Source: Apostichopus japonicus
Taxonomy: Eukaryota; Echinodermata; Holothuroidea; Aspidochirotida; Stichopodidae
Assembly (NCBI RefSeq): GCF_037975245.1
Contig: NC_092564.1
Coordinates: forward strand, 23,570,484-23,634,483
Direction: 5' to 3'
Length of the DNA stretch: 64,000 nucleotides
Part shown: positions 13,601-28,600 of the stretch, one piece after another
Layout: the number at the start of each line of letters is the position of its first letter
Numbering within the stretch: position 1 is the first letter of the stretch
Position numbers and translations under genes: made by a program
The notes under the pieces: model-generated
The model's database searches: none
The model's input: only the letters and a program-made list of their open reading frames with translations
Told to the model about the DNA's origin: nothing

Positions 13601-16600
13601 AACACGCATACTGCATTATAGAGCATAATTAGCATTTTATATTGTACTCTGTGACAAATATTTAAGTAGGAATTAGCAGCATGGTTTATTAAACACACTA
13701 AATTATATCTGCAGGGTCCATCTTTACAGATAGCCAGAGTAGCTATAATATATGCAAATGAGAAGGGGATAATCAGATAAATTCTAATTAGTTTATTGAA
13801 TACTAGATCCGTTCAGTCTGGTGTATATAATAGATGTATATTATGACTCACTCTTAGATCTTATAACTGTTCAATATGGTAAGTTTTTAGCCATTCATCG
13901 ATAGAGCATTTTCTTGACAAAAGTTTACCGTCCGAACGTTTACATACGTTACAAAGTGGTGTTTCACTTTGAGATGACGCAGGGAATTAGTAGATAAAAT
14001 GAAGAGGGAGATATATTGTAAGGAAGCACAGGTAAGATACCACTCAAAAAGTAGACCATGCACATTGTATAATGCTTTCAAGTATGTCCACTTGTTAACT
14101 ATATTGCCTATAATCAGATTTAAACATGGCTGTCTTTTCAACTGGGGTTTTTCACAGTGAAATCATTTGATACAAAACTTGGAAGGAAAGAAAGTCTCTG
14201 CAATGGACTTTGGTTGGCTTCCTACCGAGGAATTTTAGAGTTGGTAAACGTTAAACATAAAAACTTGCCCTATAAGTCAAACATTGGCATCCCAATGTAA
14301 AATAACTCTTCATGCTTTCTTTCAAAAAAAAGAGAAGCAAGAGACATTGAAACTGTAAACATTCTGCACACTTCACAAACCTTATCTCAAGACAGAAATC
14401 TCACTAAAATTACACATATTGGTATCAAATGACACATTATTCAAAATATTTCTTTTCTATGTTTTACATGCACCCAGTTTTAGGTTTTAGATTATTCATT
14501 TACTTTGGTTTCCCAAAAGTATAATATATCTCAAATACATTAGCATGAGCTATAAAGATGGAAACCCATTTCAAAAGCCTAGAAGATGATAACGACAACA
14601 ACCAAAAGTATGTTTGTCTTTTGCAATAAACCTGATTCAAATAGACACATGAAAGAAGCCTTTATAGATTCTAATAAATGGCAGTTTACGTCACAAGGCA
14701 AGTAATTTAACTTCTAGTTTTTGTTTAGTATAGTGACTATGTTGTAAAGCCTTACTCAGTATCTGTCACAAATTAACTATCGTTACATGCAAGTCCAACA
14801 GCGTGTACAGAAGAAGCCCATCATGCCGAGGTCGTTTTATGTATTCAAAAACCTGTACGCGCACGGCAAAAGGCTTCGTTAATGGAGAATTTCCATTAAG
14901 GTTCGCCTATTCCACCGCTGTGCACAATATTAGATCCGTTTCTCTCCACATCTCCCGAATAAAATTACCCAAGGCTTATCATCCACATTCATTACAGTGA
15001 AGAGGAGAAACGGTTTCTATGGCAACCGTAATTATGGGCTGCACTTAGTGCGTGAGATGTATATGGGAGTTGCTTTATTGCATGTAGAGCTACAGTATGC
15101 ATGAGGATGATAGGAGTTTCTCTACATTTTATTATGTGTGTTGGAGATGTATATCTTTTGGCATGAATGGTTGTGCGCGGGGATCGACACCTGACCGAAT
15201 CTATGATCAGAGAAGATGATTCACGTCGGTAAAGAAAACTCGTCAAGAGCTCGCCGGTTACGAGGATGACTCAAATTTCAATGGGGAGATCCTACCATAG
15301 GACACTGTGCATGTAAACTATGAATAAATTATTAGCTGACGTATTCTACACAGAATCATCGACAGTGGCTTTACAACTCTCTTCTAGGAGGTAGCAAACA
15401 TGATCCGATAAAATTAACAGAAATAATCAGTCACGTATAATACTGTACATGCGAAAAAGCTCACCGGCAGCTTTCCGCTGGTACAGCACAAATCACCGTT
15501 TTTAATATTGCAGATATAGATATATAGGAAATTAATATTTGAGTTATCATTAAAATTTGCGACCATAAGATTTTACGTTCGAGGTAAGAGTGGTTGTCAA
15601 CGGTATAGAGATACTGTATGCTGCAGCAATTGTAGTGCTGCTAATTATGTTGAAAGCAACATTCTGATTGCTTTAATACTGTACGTCCCTGTTCATAGAT
15701 CAGCTCTGCAAGCACACAGCTACTGTCAGTGATGTTTGCGCTCTATTTTAAAATATTCATTCCGAGTTGTTCATAAATTATGCTAATTAAGGAATTACTT
15801 TATAGATCCTTCAAGGAACACAACTATATGTATATATAGTTACATGGCTTGGTTCACACTATAGGTTACTTTCATACAGTGTATCATGAGTGGTTTCGAC
15901 AGTACATATAGTATACAATGCCGTACATACATACTCCAATGACAGTCGCCATTAAATATTTACTTAGTACTATGGTCTGTCTCCCAAATTTCTTCCCCAA
16001 TTATCTCAATTATTTGGTCAAAATTTTAGTTGCCTTATTATTTAATACATGTTCATTCTCGATTTTGACATTACACTATATAGCTTGAACCGTATCTTAT
16101 GCTAAGTATTGACACAAACCTACTGATGAACTATTTATGGTGTTAATTTTTGATAATGAATGATATCACCTTGAACATTGTGGTCGTTAACTGAATAGAT
16201 TTGACAAATCACCTTCATTTTCATTCACACCCTCCCCCCCCCCCCCCACTCTTCCATATTTCATGTTTCAAATCTCATCAACAGTATATAGTTACAATAG
16301 GTTTTTTTTCTTCTGTTTAATAGTAATGAGGTGCAAATATGCTACTTCAAGACGTATCTGAACAAGAATAAAAGTGATACTATATTCCAATGTATTCATC
16401 GTTGTTACAAATGATGCATCACCACTGAATTTTTTGGAGAATTTTCAGATGAAATGAGGATTATCAGGATTGCTGTCTTTCTACGAAACATTTGTTCTTC
16501 ATCTCTCTCGAGATGATTGTTAATCACTTGATGGTGACGACAGCTACTGCACAAAGTTGTAATTTATGCAAACCTAAGATTAATATATTAATGTGTAGGT

Positions 16601-19600
16601 GTGTAGGTGTGAGGCTAATCAGGCTTTATAGTCAGACATGTTTTAAGCATGAAAACTCCAGGTATTCTACATGTTTTGATACTATAATGCCAAAACGTGT
16701 CAAAACTGTATTATTTCGGTTTAGATGTGACAGTAAAGCACGGTTACAAGTAAACGTACACGGGAAATATTCTTTAGCAAACACAATCAGCTGTATAACA
16801 CAAGATACGGTACAAATCTAGTGAGTGTAGAAGGGAAAACAGTTGAAATAAAGTCATATGGAAAGAAGAAAGTTACTAAAGTCCTTACTTTCACTGTCAG
16901 CTGGTTTTACTTGAAGAGCTCTGTTCATCTGTGTAAAAATGAAAACATGGAGAATAATCATCTCATAAAAAAAATCAAGGAAATTGATTTGGAATGGTCG
17001 GGAGATAGGGAGAGGAGAATAGGGAGGGAAGAGAGGTGGAAGAGGAAGAAGGAGAAGAAAAAGAGGGAAATTGGGGGGAGGGGGGGGGGAGCTGTGGGAA
17101 GTTACCTTAAACAATCCCTCAATACACCCATCATTCAAAAGAGTTGCTGAGAATTCTAGTAACTTTTAAAATGCTATGAGCCAAATAAAGATGATCTCTA
17201 AGCAAATAAGATTTGGTTGATTGAGTAGAAGAGCATTTCAGACAATATCATTCTGGAAAGATATGATACCAAATACAATATGGCACGTAGAAGATGAAAG
17301 TGTGGTAACTGTGATGAGACAGGTACAGGTAAGGAGCAATGGAAACTGGAGGTCTGCAGTACTGCTAAAAGAAACCTGCTATTGAGACGAAATCTATATA
17401 ACATTCTGTACATATTACTCTTTGAAAAGATTACAAATTTCTAGTTGGATTCGCTTATAATCAGAATAGAGTAGAAGGTTTTGCCCAATGAGTTTAAGGT
17501 AGAGTTATGAGTCATCAGAACTGACATTGAACTAACACTGAAGGACAATAATCCGCAATCTGATATTTCTATATGCTTAGATGCTGTCTGCATGCTTTTC
17601 ACTTAAAAAAATGACTGTTTATTCTTATTCTATGCAATGGAAGAACTCAGAACGATGCCCCTATGGGTACATGCAGCAGGCTTTAGTAGGCAGCAAGATT
17701 CTACCCTACCACCTGCATTTCATTCTGGCATCTCACCATCCTTGACTAAGCAATTAACTGCACACAAGTCGCTATAACTTCAACCACCTTGAAATTGATT
17801 TTGTTATTCTCTTCTATTTTATTCGCTTTTGATGGAAGCGAAGTCACGTCTTTAACGAATAACATAGGAGGAATGAGCATGAAAGCAAGATCATCAAACT
17901 GAAACTTGGAGAAAACGTGACTTTGTGATGTCAGCTGGATACGCCATGACATAATGTATGGATTGAGGGCAGTACACTAGGAATCAGACATTCTTTGATT
18001 TTTTGTTATTTTAACAAGAATTATTTTTACAAGAGTTCTTTTCACAATATTAACAAGAATATATTCTTTTATGCTGTACATATGGACCCGAGGTGACCGG
18101 TCACCTTGGAAGGTCAGTGTCAAAGGTTACAAGGTCACTCTAGACACAAAACTGCAATTGTGCAGATGTTGTGAGGAGATTGGTAAGTGAAGAAGCAAAT
18201 TCAGCATATATTGACAGTGATTATTTCTTATGCTGTGCAGTTAACAGAGAATGCCAACGAGCAATATGCTGCGTTCCAAATGAGCAATCAAAAGACTTTT
18301 CATATTACAATTAAAAACTTTCTCTAAGGATTACAAAGAGTATATGACATTTCACCAATGCCTCCTCAGACATATCATAAATCCACTATCCAGTGTCATG
18401 ATAATAAGAACAGATGTTTTCTTTCTTGGTTGAATCTCATACAATCTCCTTACACAGGTAAGAGTCCAAGGTTTAAATATATCAACTAGATATAAATCAT
18501 TTACTGTCTTCCATCCTAACATAAGTACCCACTCATGAATCTGTAGATTAATTAAGAAACAGATTCCCAGCCATATCTGTATTTCCTCTCCCTCCTTTTC
18601 TAACCACCTATCAATAGTTTACCTTTTTTCTCATTCTTGAGAATTTTTTTTTTCTTTTTTCGAAAGAACTTGTTTCTTCTCTTTCTCATTAATTTTGTCC
18701 CATCTCTGGGACTGCTATCATTGGTAATTAAGCTTTGATATGTAAACACTATCGTCTGCTTGCAGAGCCTACTAAAGCACGACTTTGTTTGGTCAGGCTT
18801 TCGGGTTCTGGTCTCCCTCCATCATGAGAGAGCTTGGAGAGCAAATGAAACCATTGTGGAGAACAGAGTACATCAAACAACAGAATAGAGAGATACTCGA
18901 GGTAATAATCATACAGTACATAATGTTGATAAATGCGGTACGGCTTCTAGGAATCGAGGTTTAGTATCTGACAGTTATGTATGCATATAGCACTGCAGCA
19001 AACCCGGTATTAGATGCATGGTAATATAAAGTTAGGCAAATACATGCACAGGGTTTTGTTATTACATGTGTTTAATATTTGATGGTTGTTAGGTAGTCCA
19101 AGAGGTCTCAACAGCATTTTGTACTTGTAAAGAGACTAGGGAGCAATACTCGAGTTCGTCCTTCAGGAATGCAAAGTTTATTTTCACAGTGCAAGATTCT
19201 TTCAAAAGATACAAATAAAGCGATCGTGCTGGTCGACCAACTCAGCTTGACTCAGCTTCAACGGTTCATATGTCACTTTGAAAATAATTCTTACAATTTG
19301 ATTGCAGCATACTTCTATTAAACGTTAATCTGCTACGAACAATGGGACACAGGAAAAATGAAAACATTTGCAGCACAAAAATGCATCATTATGCTGCTGT
19401 TTGGACAGCTACAAAGCTGCATGTTCCTTTGAAATAATTCTGACAATCAATACCAGATATTTGTGAATCTAAATGGTATGTAATCTGCTATATCTATAAT
19501 TGAACAAAGGAAGAGACACATTTTTTGCCAAAAAAATATTGCATATGAAAAATTCACAATTACATGGCATTGCCAGAACATAGCATTGTTAGAATGGTGT

Positions 19601-22600
19601 AATATTACATGTAAATGGAGAATGCGATATTAACAGATAGTCCCAGTTGTATCTGTTGCCAAGTACTGCGGCGTGTTCAAAAATGCAGAACTGATAGAAA
19701 ATAATGAGAATATTTAGAAAGTTTGATCTGTTTCGAGAATTAACATATTTCAATATTTTATTTCAAATGAAGCATGTCAAAAGTTTTGTTAATTTTTGTC
19801 TTTTCAAAATTGTAATGTTTACCATGTTCAGTGGATTCAATACATGGCAATCCATATAACTTTGTATTGTTTACATTTTCTTTTGAATAGAAAAGTTGTT
19901 TTCATATCGAAAACAGTTGGGAAGTGGACTGTAAAGCATCACTCAGGCTATTCAGAAACATTTAAGAAAAAATGTATATTACTAACAATCATATTGCACT
20001 TATTACCTCATTTTGTAACTTATAATAAGAGCAAGTCACAGTAAATTTATTGTGCTGGTTTTCTACTTTCTACTTTCAAAAGTCTACTTAAGACCCATTT
20101 TTTCACTTGTTCTTTTGTAAATTAATTTACTTTCTTTGTAAAGCACTTTGAGCAGTAACTTTTGTTTACTGATTTGGCGCTATATAAGTCTCATTTATTA
20201 TTATTACTATTATTCTAGCAACAGCACAACGGTTACAAATGGATTTTTACTACAAGTTATATACAATTTTGCAACAAAAACTTAATCACAACAAGATCCT
20301 TTCTTTCAAAGATCTAATTTTTTCATTAAATTTTTTCCTTACAACCTGTTTTCATCACCTGTCAACATTTTGAAAATTGAGAAACTGCACACCCAGCTTA
20401 TGTATATGTGTGTAAAGAATGATTGTTGATGAAGACTGTCAGCTGCATAGAAATTCACCTGTCTTTTTCCAAACACACCAAGGGTAAGAGGAGAAAGAAA
20501 TTAATTTGCCTCTGTGACGTTGAGGCGACGTGGCAACTGCCATTGATGCTATCGTCGCGGAAGAGATTGGGAATGACAGAAAGCTGACGATGGCCCGATA
20601 TATGCGATTGTCGTTAATGCATTCATGGGAAATGCACAGCAGTGAGACCTTATCGTCTCGTTAAGCACAAACCAATCAATGGGGTAGGAAACAGAGGTTT
20701 AATTATAGAGAAGTTTGAAAGTAGGAATATATTGACGAGGAGAGATGCTTTAATGGAACAATCAGGAGAATTTTCGTCGTGTGCGGAAGGTTAATTCTTT
20801 CAATATTTGCCCAGTGTTTGCAAAAGTCCTATTGAAGCATATATGATGGAAGTATGACTCAGAATTGAACGCACTCTTAGTTTCATTGCAAATGACCTCC
20901 CTCGGCTAATGTTCTCTTTTCAAGTACCAACATTATTTCCTCCCCTACCCCTCCACCAACCTTCACATAATGCACAAGCATACAAGATAATTTCTGGCAC
21001 TGTTCCCTCCCCCACCCCATCTCAATTAGATCTGGCACTAATATTTTCATTCCAACTCCATAACAAAATACCTTCCGATTACACTGTCGCAAACAAACAT
21101 CGCTACGGACAGGTACGTTAATCATGTCGCTCAGCAGCTTTTGTAAGTGCAAATCCAGAGTATGCATACTTTTTAAAATGTCAATTTGGCCACCAGCAGA
21201 GACAAACAGGATGGGGACAGAACGACAATGAAGTCAAACATTTACAAATAGTTCTGCTGTGTAATAACTGCAGCTTTAAAATGTAACGCATATTTGCTGC
21301 CTGCACACAGACACATACAGAAAAACATACAGAAAATATTGTGAAATAATGTTATTTGCAAGACAGCTATAAGATAATGTCATAAATTGCCAACTTTCAT
21401 ACCAATGTCCCAACACTGGGCTAAGGGCTTAGGGCAATTTACCACAGGATGATAACGCTATGACAGTCGTAGTGTCCAATTGAACACTACTGACATTTTC
21501 TGTGGGGGAAGCCAAATTTCCCCTGACTGATATTGGAAGGGCATGAATCTTAATGGACAGGCTATATTTTATAACGTTAAGGGGGTCAAATGGTGAATTC
21601 TGGGGCATTTTTAATCTATAAATTAGGTCTACTATAAGGTTTAAAAAGGTAGGCTTGTGCAATAAATCATGATGAATTTTTAAAAAATCCCCCAACTGAA
21701 CAGTTTTCCCTATTTCAAGTCTCACACAACAAACATATTCAGACCTACTTGAAACTTGGATATATATCAGAATATTTTATCTGCACTCTGTGACTTAAGA
21801 TTTAAAATACTTGCAAAGTGTAAATTTAAAATATTCTGTTTTACTGTTTCGATATCACCAACTGCTTCTACTTGTGAAAAAATTAACATGTCAAACTATA
21901 AAATTATAGACTGATCATTCCTTCTTCCATCCAGTGAATCTAAATCACAACTGAAATTCTCCCTCCCTCCCTCCCTCCCTCCCTCCCTCCCTCCCTCCCT
22001 CCCTCCCTCCCTCCCTCCCTCCCTCCCTCCCTCCCTCCCTCCCTCCCTCCCTCCCTCCCTCCCTCCCTCCCTCCCTCCCTCCCTCCCTCCCTCCCTCCCT
22101 CCCTCCCTCCCTCCCTCCCTCCCTCCCTCCCTCCCTCCCTCCCTCCCTCCCTCCCTCCCTCCCTCCCTCCCTCCCTCCCTCCCTCCCTCCCTCCCTCCCT
22201 CCCTCCCTCCCTCCCTCCCTCCCTCCCTCCCTCCCTCCCTCCCTCCCTCCCTCCCTCCCTCCCTCCCTCCCTCCCTCCCTCCCTCCCTCCCTCCCTCCCT
22301 CCCTCCCTCCCTCCCTCCCTCCCTCCCTCCCTCCCTCCCTCCCTCCCTCCCTCCCTCCCTCCCTCCCTCCCTCCCTCCCTCCCTCCCTCCCTCCCTCCCT
22401 CCCTCCCTCCCTCCCTCCCTCCCTCCCTCCCTCCCTCCCTCCCTCCCTCCCTCCCTCCCTCCCTCCCTCCCTCCCTCCCTCCCTCCCTCCCTCCCTCCCT
22501 CCCTCCCTCCCTCCCTCCCTCCCTCCCTCCCTCCCTCCCTCCCTCCCTCCCTCCCTCCCTCCCTCCCTCCCCCCCCTCCCTCCCTCCCTCCCTCTCCCTC

Positions 22601-25600
22601 CCTCCCTCCCTCCCTATTTGTTTCTTGTTGTGTGTATGCGTGGATGCGTGTGTGTTCTCTTCATGAATCTTGGACACACCAAAACCTATGCCTTCCTTTG
22701 TGATTCTAACTAATAAAAGCATCCGCCCTGCTAGAGTTCCTTCATTAATTCACTACTGGCGTGAAATGAATGATCACAGGTCAACTTCAACCAAACAGAA
22801 TAATAGACTTGACTTTTCCCAATCTTTGGAATTCATATTTTATATGCTACCCCCAAAAAGGCTTACAAGGGAATTTTATCTGAGTAAAGGTCACGTCTTA
22901 TCAGTATGATTGTAAAATGTTAAACTTGCTATCAGCTTTTATGGTATTAATATACTCAGTTGCTGGTGTTTTTAACATGCACCACTTCCATCTCCTGACT
23001 GTGGAAAATATTTGAGTCAATCCATGCATCCTTCTTGGTAAGATATATGATAATAATAATAATGATGATGATCATGATGATGATCATTTTTTGAAGGACA
23101 AAAGGTTTGCTTTATAACAAAGGATAATCTGATAGAAAGAAAAAAAGAAAAAAAATACCAGGCAAGTTTTCCATATAGTACAAATTTCTATCCACAGGAA
23201 ATGTGGTTGGCATATAAATAGGCCTACATTGTTACCTCAGCAGATGTTATTGCAATGAGCTACAAGGTGACTCAACATTGAGAATGTTTTAATGTGTTAT
23301 GATGAGAAACGTATGTGTTCATCCAGGGAAAAGCCCTTACTTAATGTTGTGGTATAAGGCAAATGATAGGGGTGCAGGGGAGAAGGGCATGAGATGAGCT
23401 ATCAGAAATGGGAACCGCTCTTAGGAATAGAATAGGCTGAAGTATTTCTTTGGTTGTTGTTTTGTTATCTTTTCTTTTGTTCTATATTTGTATATTGTTT
23501 GGGAATTATTATTAGCTTTATTGTACAAGCCTATGAGACCTGAGGGATCTGAACTGCTCTACATATATCCTGGCCATACGACCGACTTTGTTTTATTCGC
23601 AAGAAAGCTCTCCTTTCACGGAGCGATCATATATATACATGCTGCCATGTATTCCACAGATACGCCATGCCAACGTTGGATGAGTTAATAGCTCCAATTG
23701 AGTGACATCGGTGTTCCATTTCATTATAATGACCCCACAGGGTACGACAAAACTTTTCCCATTACTCCTGACATCTTATACGTTGCATCAATTTGCTCTC
23801 TTTGCAATCTGTGTAAATACTCCAAGGATCAACTGGCGGATCCAGCTGGCATCCGAGTATCTTCCTTCAGTCTCGGAAACTCTAGACCAGAAAAATTCTT
23901 GCCGTTGCCCCATCGCCATCAGACCTAATCTAAAAACGACCCTTCTACCATGTCACAAAGACCTTGGCCAAGAAGAAGTGAAGTGTTAAAGCCTTCTAAC
24001 TTACACTGTATCCCCGTCACATACCCCTCATTCCAGGACAAAGCCCCCTGATGTTAGAAGCCATTACACGCTGCAGTGCAGCGGGAGGAACATCTCAAAA
24101 TACCTCCAGTGGCATTTACGGCGGCGAGCTGCTGGTCTTTGTGTCAGCTTGGCCAAGTGCTAATAGTCTAGACTCCTAGCTGCCCATGTTCACTCTCAAG
24201 CCCTGATCATGGTTGTTTGCTTAAATATGCTTGACGAGTAACAGGCATTTCATCTCCTGGTTTGAACATTTTTAAAACATTCTTATCTGATAGCAACTAA
24301 AATAAGGGTCTCATTTGTCAAGATGTGCCTAGAAAATATTGTTTACTAAAGACAAAAGTTGAAAAACATAATTATGGATACCATACAGAGCCTGTTATTG
24401 GTCCAATACCCATGCATGCATAATGCATATATTCCTAGCTCAGTACAAAAATTATTATACTTATTAATTTTATTTATAAAATTTGCAATTTGTAAGAGTA
24501 TGTATCAATTTGTAAGAGTATGTAAGAGTAAGTTGTGTGAGTAGATACTATAAATAAAAATAGCCTTCCCCCCTATGCCGCTCCTACTTAAGGCAAACAT
24601 GAACATTTTACTGATGTACATTTTCACATCAAAGATAACCTTTTCATATTTACCGATCACAATTTCATTATTAATGAAGATATCAATTACGGGAGAGGAA
24701 CAACAAAGGCAAGACTAAATCCTTATCTGGACCTCCTGGGCCTTTCTCCAGCTATTTATCACATTTGGAGGAATTTAGCTTAATTTGAATATTGTTCTGC
24801 CTCTCTTCTTAAGTCATATGTTACCCTTGTTGAACTTTGTTTGGTAGATTCAGAAAGTGGGCGGTGACCCAGAAGTAAGTCAGATTAAGGTGCTTTACTA
24901 AAATGTCTTACAGTTTGTTTTTTTTTCTTTTTTTGAGGTTACATAGATAGGAAAGTGCATGTTGATTGGAGAGGAGGAGAACAAAGTTTCTTAACAATAT
25001 CTTGATCTGATTATACATGGAGAACGAACCACACACTGTAGGGTAATATCATACATACTGTAAAATTCATTTCTCAAAGCATATCAACATATCTATTTGA
25101 AATAGATATTATTATTCTGACAACACTGGAGATTGAATATCGTAAAAGCCAGAGTCTACGAATTGTTTATTCATGATGCTGGCAATTAGGTTTCAAGGTT
25201 TGTACGCCTAATTCAACAAACCCTTTTAGCATCCAATCGTTACTGCTAAGAAGCGTGGCAGTTTGGTTCATCACGCCGCAATCAATCAATCAATACACTG
25301 CATGCTGGGTAAAGAATGCAACCAGTAATCAAGTCACCAGTTACTGCTCTTCTTTGTCTCTTTGAGAATTAAGAATGAATGACTAATATATGCAAGATAG
25401 CTGGATGGATTTCTTTTTGACTAAACAATACCTTTTCAATTGTTAGCATTGTATTTAACTGTGCCAGTAGGCCTACAATATAGGCAGGTTTGGACAACTG
25501 CTAATGCAAGAAAACAGAATCTTGAAGGAATCAAAAAGTGTGTGTGTGTGTGGTTTTCATCACCTGTCACTTTATTGTGGTTAGTAAGTGGTTGGTTTAA

Positions 25601-28600
25601 TGGGGGCATGTTGAGAATGCTTTCAACAGAAACATTTATTGGACAACTAGGTTTCCACAGTTTACTCATATTTTGCTAATATTTTTAATAGCGATGGGCG
25701 ACAAAGGCTATGTTACAAGCCCTAAGGTACTTTCCAAATGTCAGAAATGAGAAAGCAAGAGTTTCTATTTCAATTGGATCAAATCCAAGCATGATGCATA
25801 GTGTTATTTACAGTTCACTGTACCCAATTACATTGTGCTCATACTTCAAGAACAATTTGGAAATAAATAAAAAATATCTGAAAGTAGCTAATTCTGGCCA
25901 TCAAAGAAAACTGCTGAAGAGCACTCCTTTTAAATGCTTTTCGCTATACAGCCAACTTACCAAGAAAGCCACGTGTTTATTATGTGAAACTAAAGACTAT
26001 GCCTAAATATCGGCTGAATCTAACTTGTCATCTCAAAGTGCATATGACGATATGACTACATAGGTATCAGTTTATTAATGCAATTTTAGAATATTTTTAC
26101 TGAAGAGTTACATAATTTGTTATTCGTTTAGTTTTTTACAATTTCGTTAAATACTAACAAGACAACCTGCAACTATAACCAATGGACAATGTCAACTTCT
26201 AAAGACATTAGCCTGTCACAAAATGACAAGCTTTAAATTTAATATTTCAAATTGTCCGCCTGATTATACTATACTTTTTCTTTCCCACATATCGAAAAAA
26301 AAAAATTCCTTGGGAAATAAAAAAGAAACTGCGCTAATTAGATTAAACAACGGGGAGGAAAAATACATCAAAAAGTAAGAAAAAAAGAAAAGAAGATTAC
26401 TCAAAAGAAACAAGATCTAGAAATGTCACAGTGCATCTCGAAAAGATTTGAAATCTATCCAATTAGAATTGCTAAGCTACGCCAGCCCTTGAAGATGCAT
26501 GTGCTTTACGTATGCACGGAATTATCACTCGCATTTAATCTTGTTCGTGGGCTTTCTCTCGAGGACTAGTAATCTCATTCATTTTTATCTACTGGGTATA
26601 ACGCTTTCATCAACGAAAGCCCGACATATATGCAACGTTTTCTGGAGAGCGCTAACAGAACTGAGAGCTGCGTATGCAGTTTATTCATTACTCTGCCTTT
26701 GCATGACGTATGCGAGTGATTTTTGGGATAGAGGTAGCTGGTGTCTTGTAGAGAGAAATCAATATGCCACATGCTGTACATAAATGAACAGACAATACTG
26801 AACCCAGACTCAAGATGAAAGCATCATGTACACAGCCTGAGCAAGGTCGTCGGAATACAAGCAGCTTTTCTCTATTTGAAGGTCTGACACTGCATTTTGT
26901 GAATAATGGGAAATTTGAAAGCAATGATGGAAATTTATTGCAAATACCTTTTCTTTTTATTTTTTGTACTGGGGGGGGCGGGGGGTGGAGGAAAGGTTTA
27001 CATTATTTTGTGATTTTTGTTACATTTTTTTTATTGCAAATACCTTTTCTTTTTATTTTTTGTACTGGGGGGGGGGGGGCAGGGGGTAGAGGAAAGGTTT
27101 ACATTATTTTGTGATTTTTGTTACATTTGTGTTTCTTTTTGGGGGGGTAGGAGGGGAGTGAGAGAGCGGTGGGTGGGGTGTCAGATGCATATGATCAATA
27201 TCATGAATCCTGTATTCTAAACTTTTCATGCATGACTATAAGAAGCCTAAGTTACACTGTTATCAATTATTTATCTCCTGATATGGGTGTTATATGATAC
27301 AGTTACACTAGTACAGGGAATTAACACACCACTCTCAGCACCACTCTCAGCATAGATACAAATACATACACAATCCAGTTACCTTCCGATGATACTTTGA
27401 CCAAAGCCGTTTGCTATTCTTGTCCTAATCTATTACTATTAAGATGGGCACATTCCACAAGTATAGTCATCTTCATCTTATCAATATTTGGCTTTTACAG
27501 TAGCCAGAGTGCAATAAGTCCACACATCTCAATCTCCTCCCCACAAGATACTAAATGCCTTCAACATCCCAGAATAAATTACAGCCAAAGAAAGGTCAAC
27601 AATATTTACACCCCATTTGGAATGCCTGGAGTACCATAACAACCCTGTCATTTCAAGCAATGTACACCACTATCACCTCCCCAAATTTTACAGTGATAGC
27701 CGACACATGCTTAAAAACATACCTGGCTTTTTGAACGACAATTCAAATCATGCAGGAGTACCTGGTATGTATGCATTCCAAAGTTTGGAAAAGGCAAAAT
27801 ACTTGGCCATCTTGCTGAAGGTAGATTTCGATATCAAACAACATTATTTGGAATGTAAATAACACATTTTTTTTTAAGCAGAACAGTGAGGCCAAGATGA
27901 TCTTCAAATCTTACACAATGTAATTCTATGTCTCATCCCCTCCCATACCCCCTTCCATACCCCCTCCCACCGCCCTACCTACATTCCAACCTGGGGAATA
28001 CATGAGCTTCAATCTTCCCCTCCATCTCCCCCCCCCCCATCAGATTCATTTGCCAAATGTGATCTTTTTAGTAGTAAAAAAAAGAAGTGGTTTGAAGATG
28101 GGTGGTATGTTACAAGCAAGGTATGGTAGGGAAGAGATGAAAGGTTAATACTTGATAGACCAAACAAGGTTTTATATTTAGACACAGTATGTTTCCAATA
28201 CAGGATTTCATGGGGGAGGGGGCAGGGGGGTGCTAGTGGAATGTTGGTGAAAGTCCATATCAATACTTCATCAATAATAGAGGTCTTTACTATTGCTTTT
28301 TCAAGAGTCTAACATCAATAGGCTCATTTCTCCTTTAGTAAGTTCTTCCTCAAAAATGTTGTTGTGAAGGTTGGGAAAGGATACAAGAAAGAACTGGTGA
28401 GAAAGGGATAATCCATTGCATCAGCTCAAGAATTCTAACAAATGAGTGGTAAAAGCAGTTAAACTTCCCAAAACAGGACAGAAGAAAATATTGTAACTCC
28501 ATTTAAGGTGTAAGGGTTGTTAAAACATCAAATCAATTCCCTAACCTGGCCCCTCCCAGTAAGAAATGTCTGGTTGGACAACATTTAATAGTTATATTAG

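Noticed and set aside
20776-20790. GTGTGCGGAA, matching the first bases of vertebrate miR-147b
   Set aside because: The match stops after ten bases, it lies in CELF rather than in the NMES1-like 3' UTR, and I see no hairpin.
21940-22722. 260-residue open frame of EGGREGGR repeats on the minus strand
   Set aside because: It is only the CCCT/AGGG microsatellite read as protein; a 4-bp repeat without stops is open in several frames.
23698-23989. Two overlapping plus-strand frames of 76 and 95 codons
   Set aside because: No splice context, no family motif, and both frames are open over the same bases, which suggests chance.
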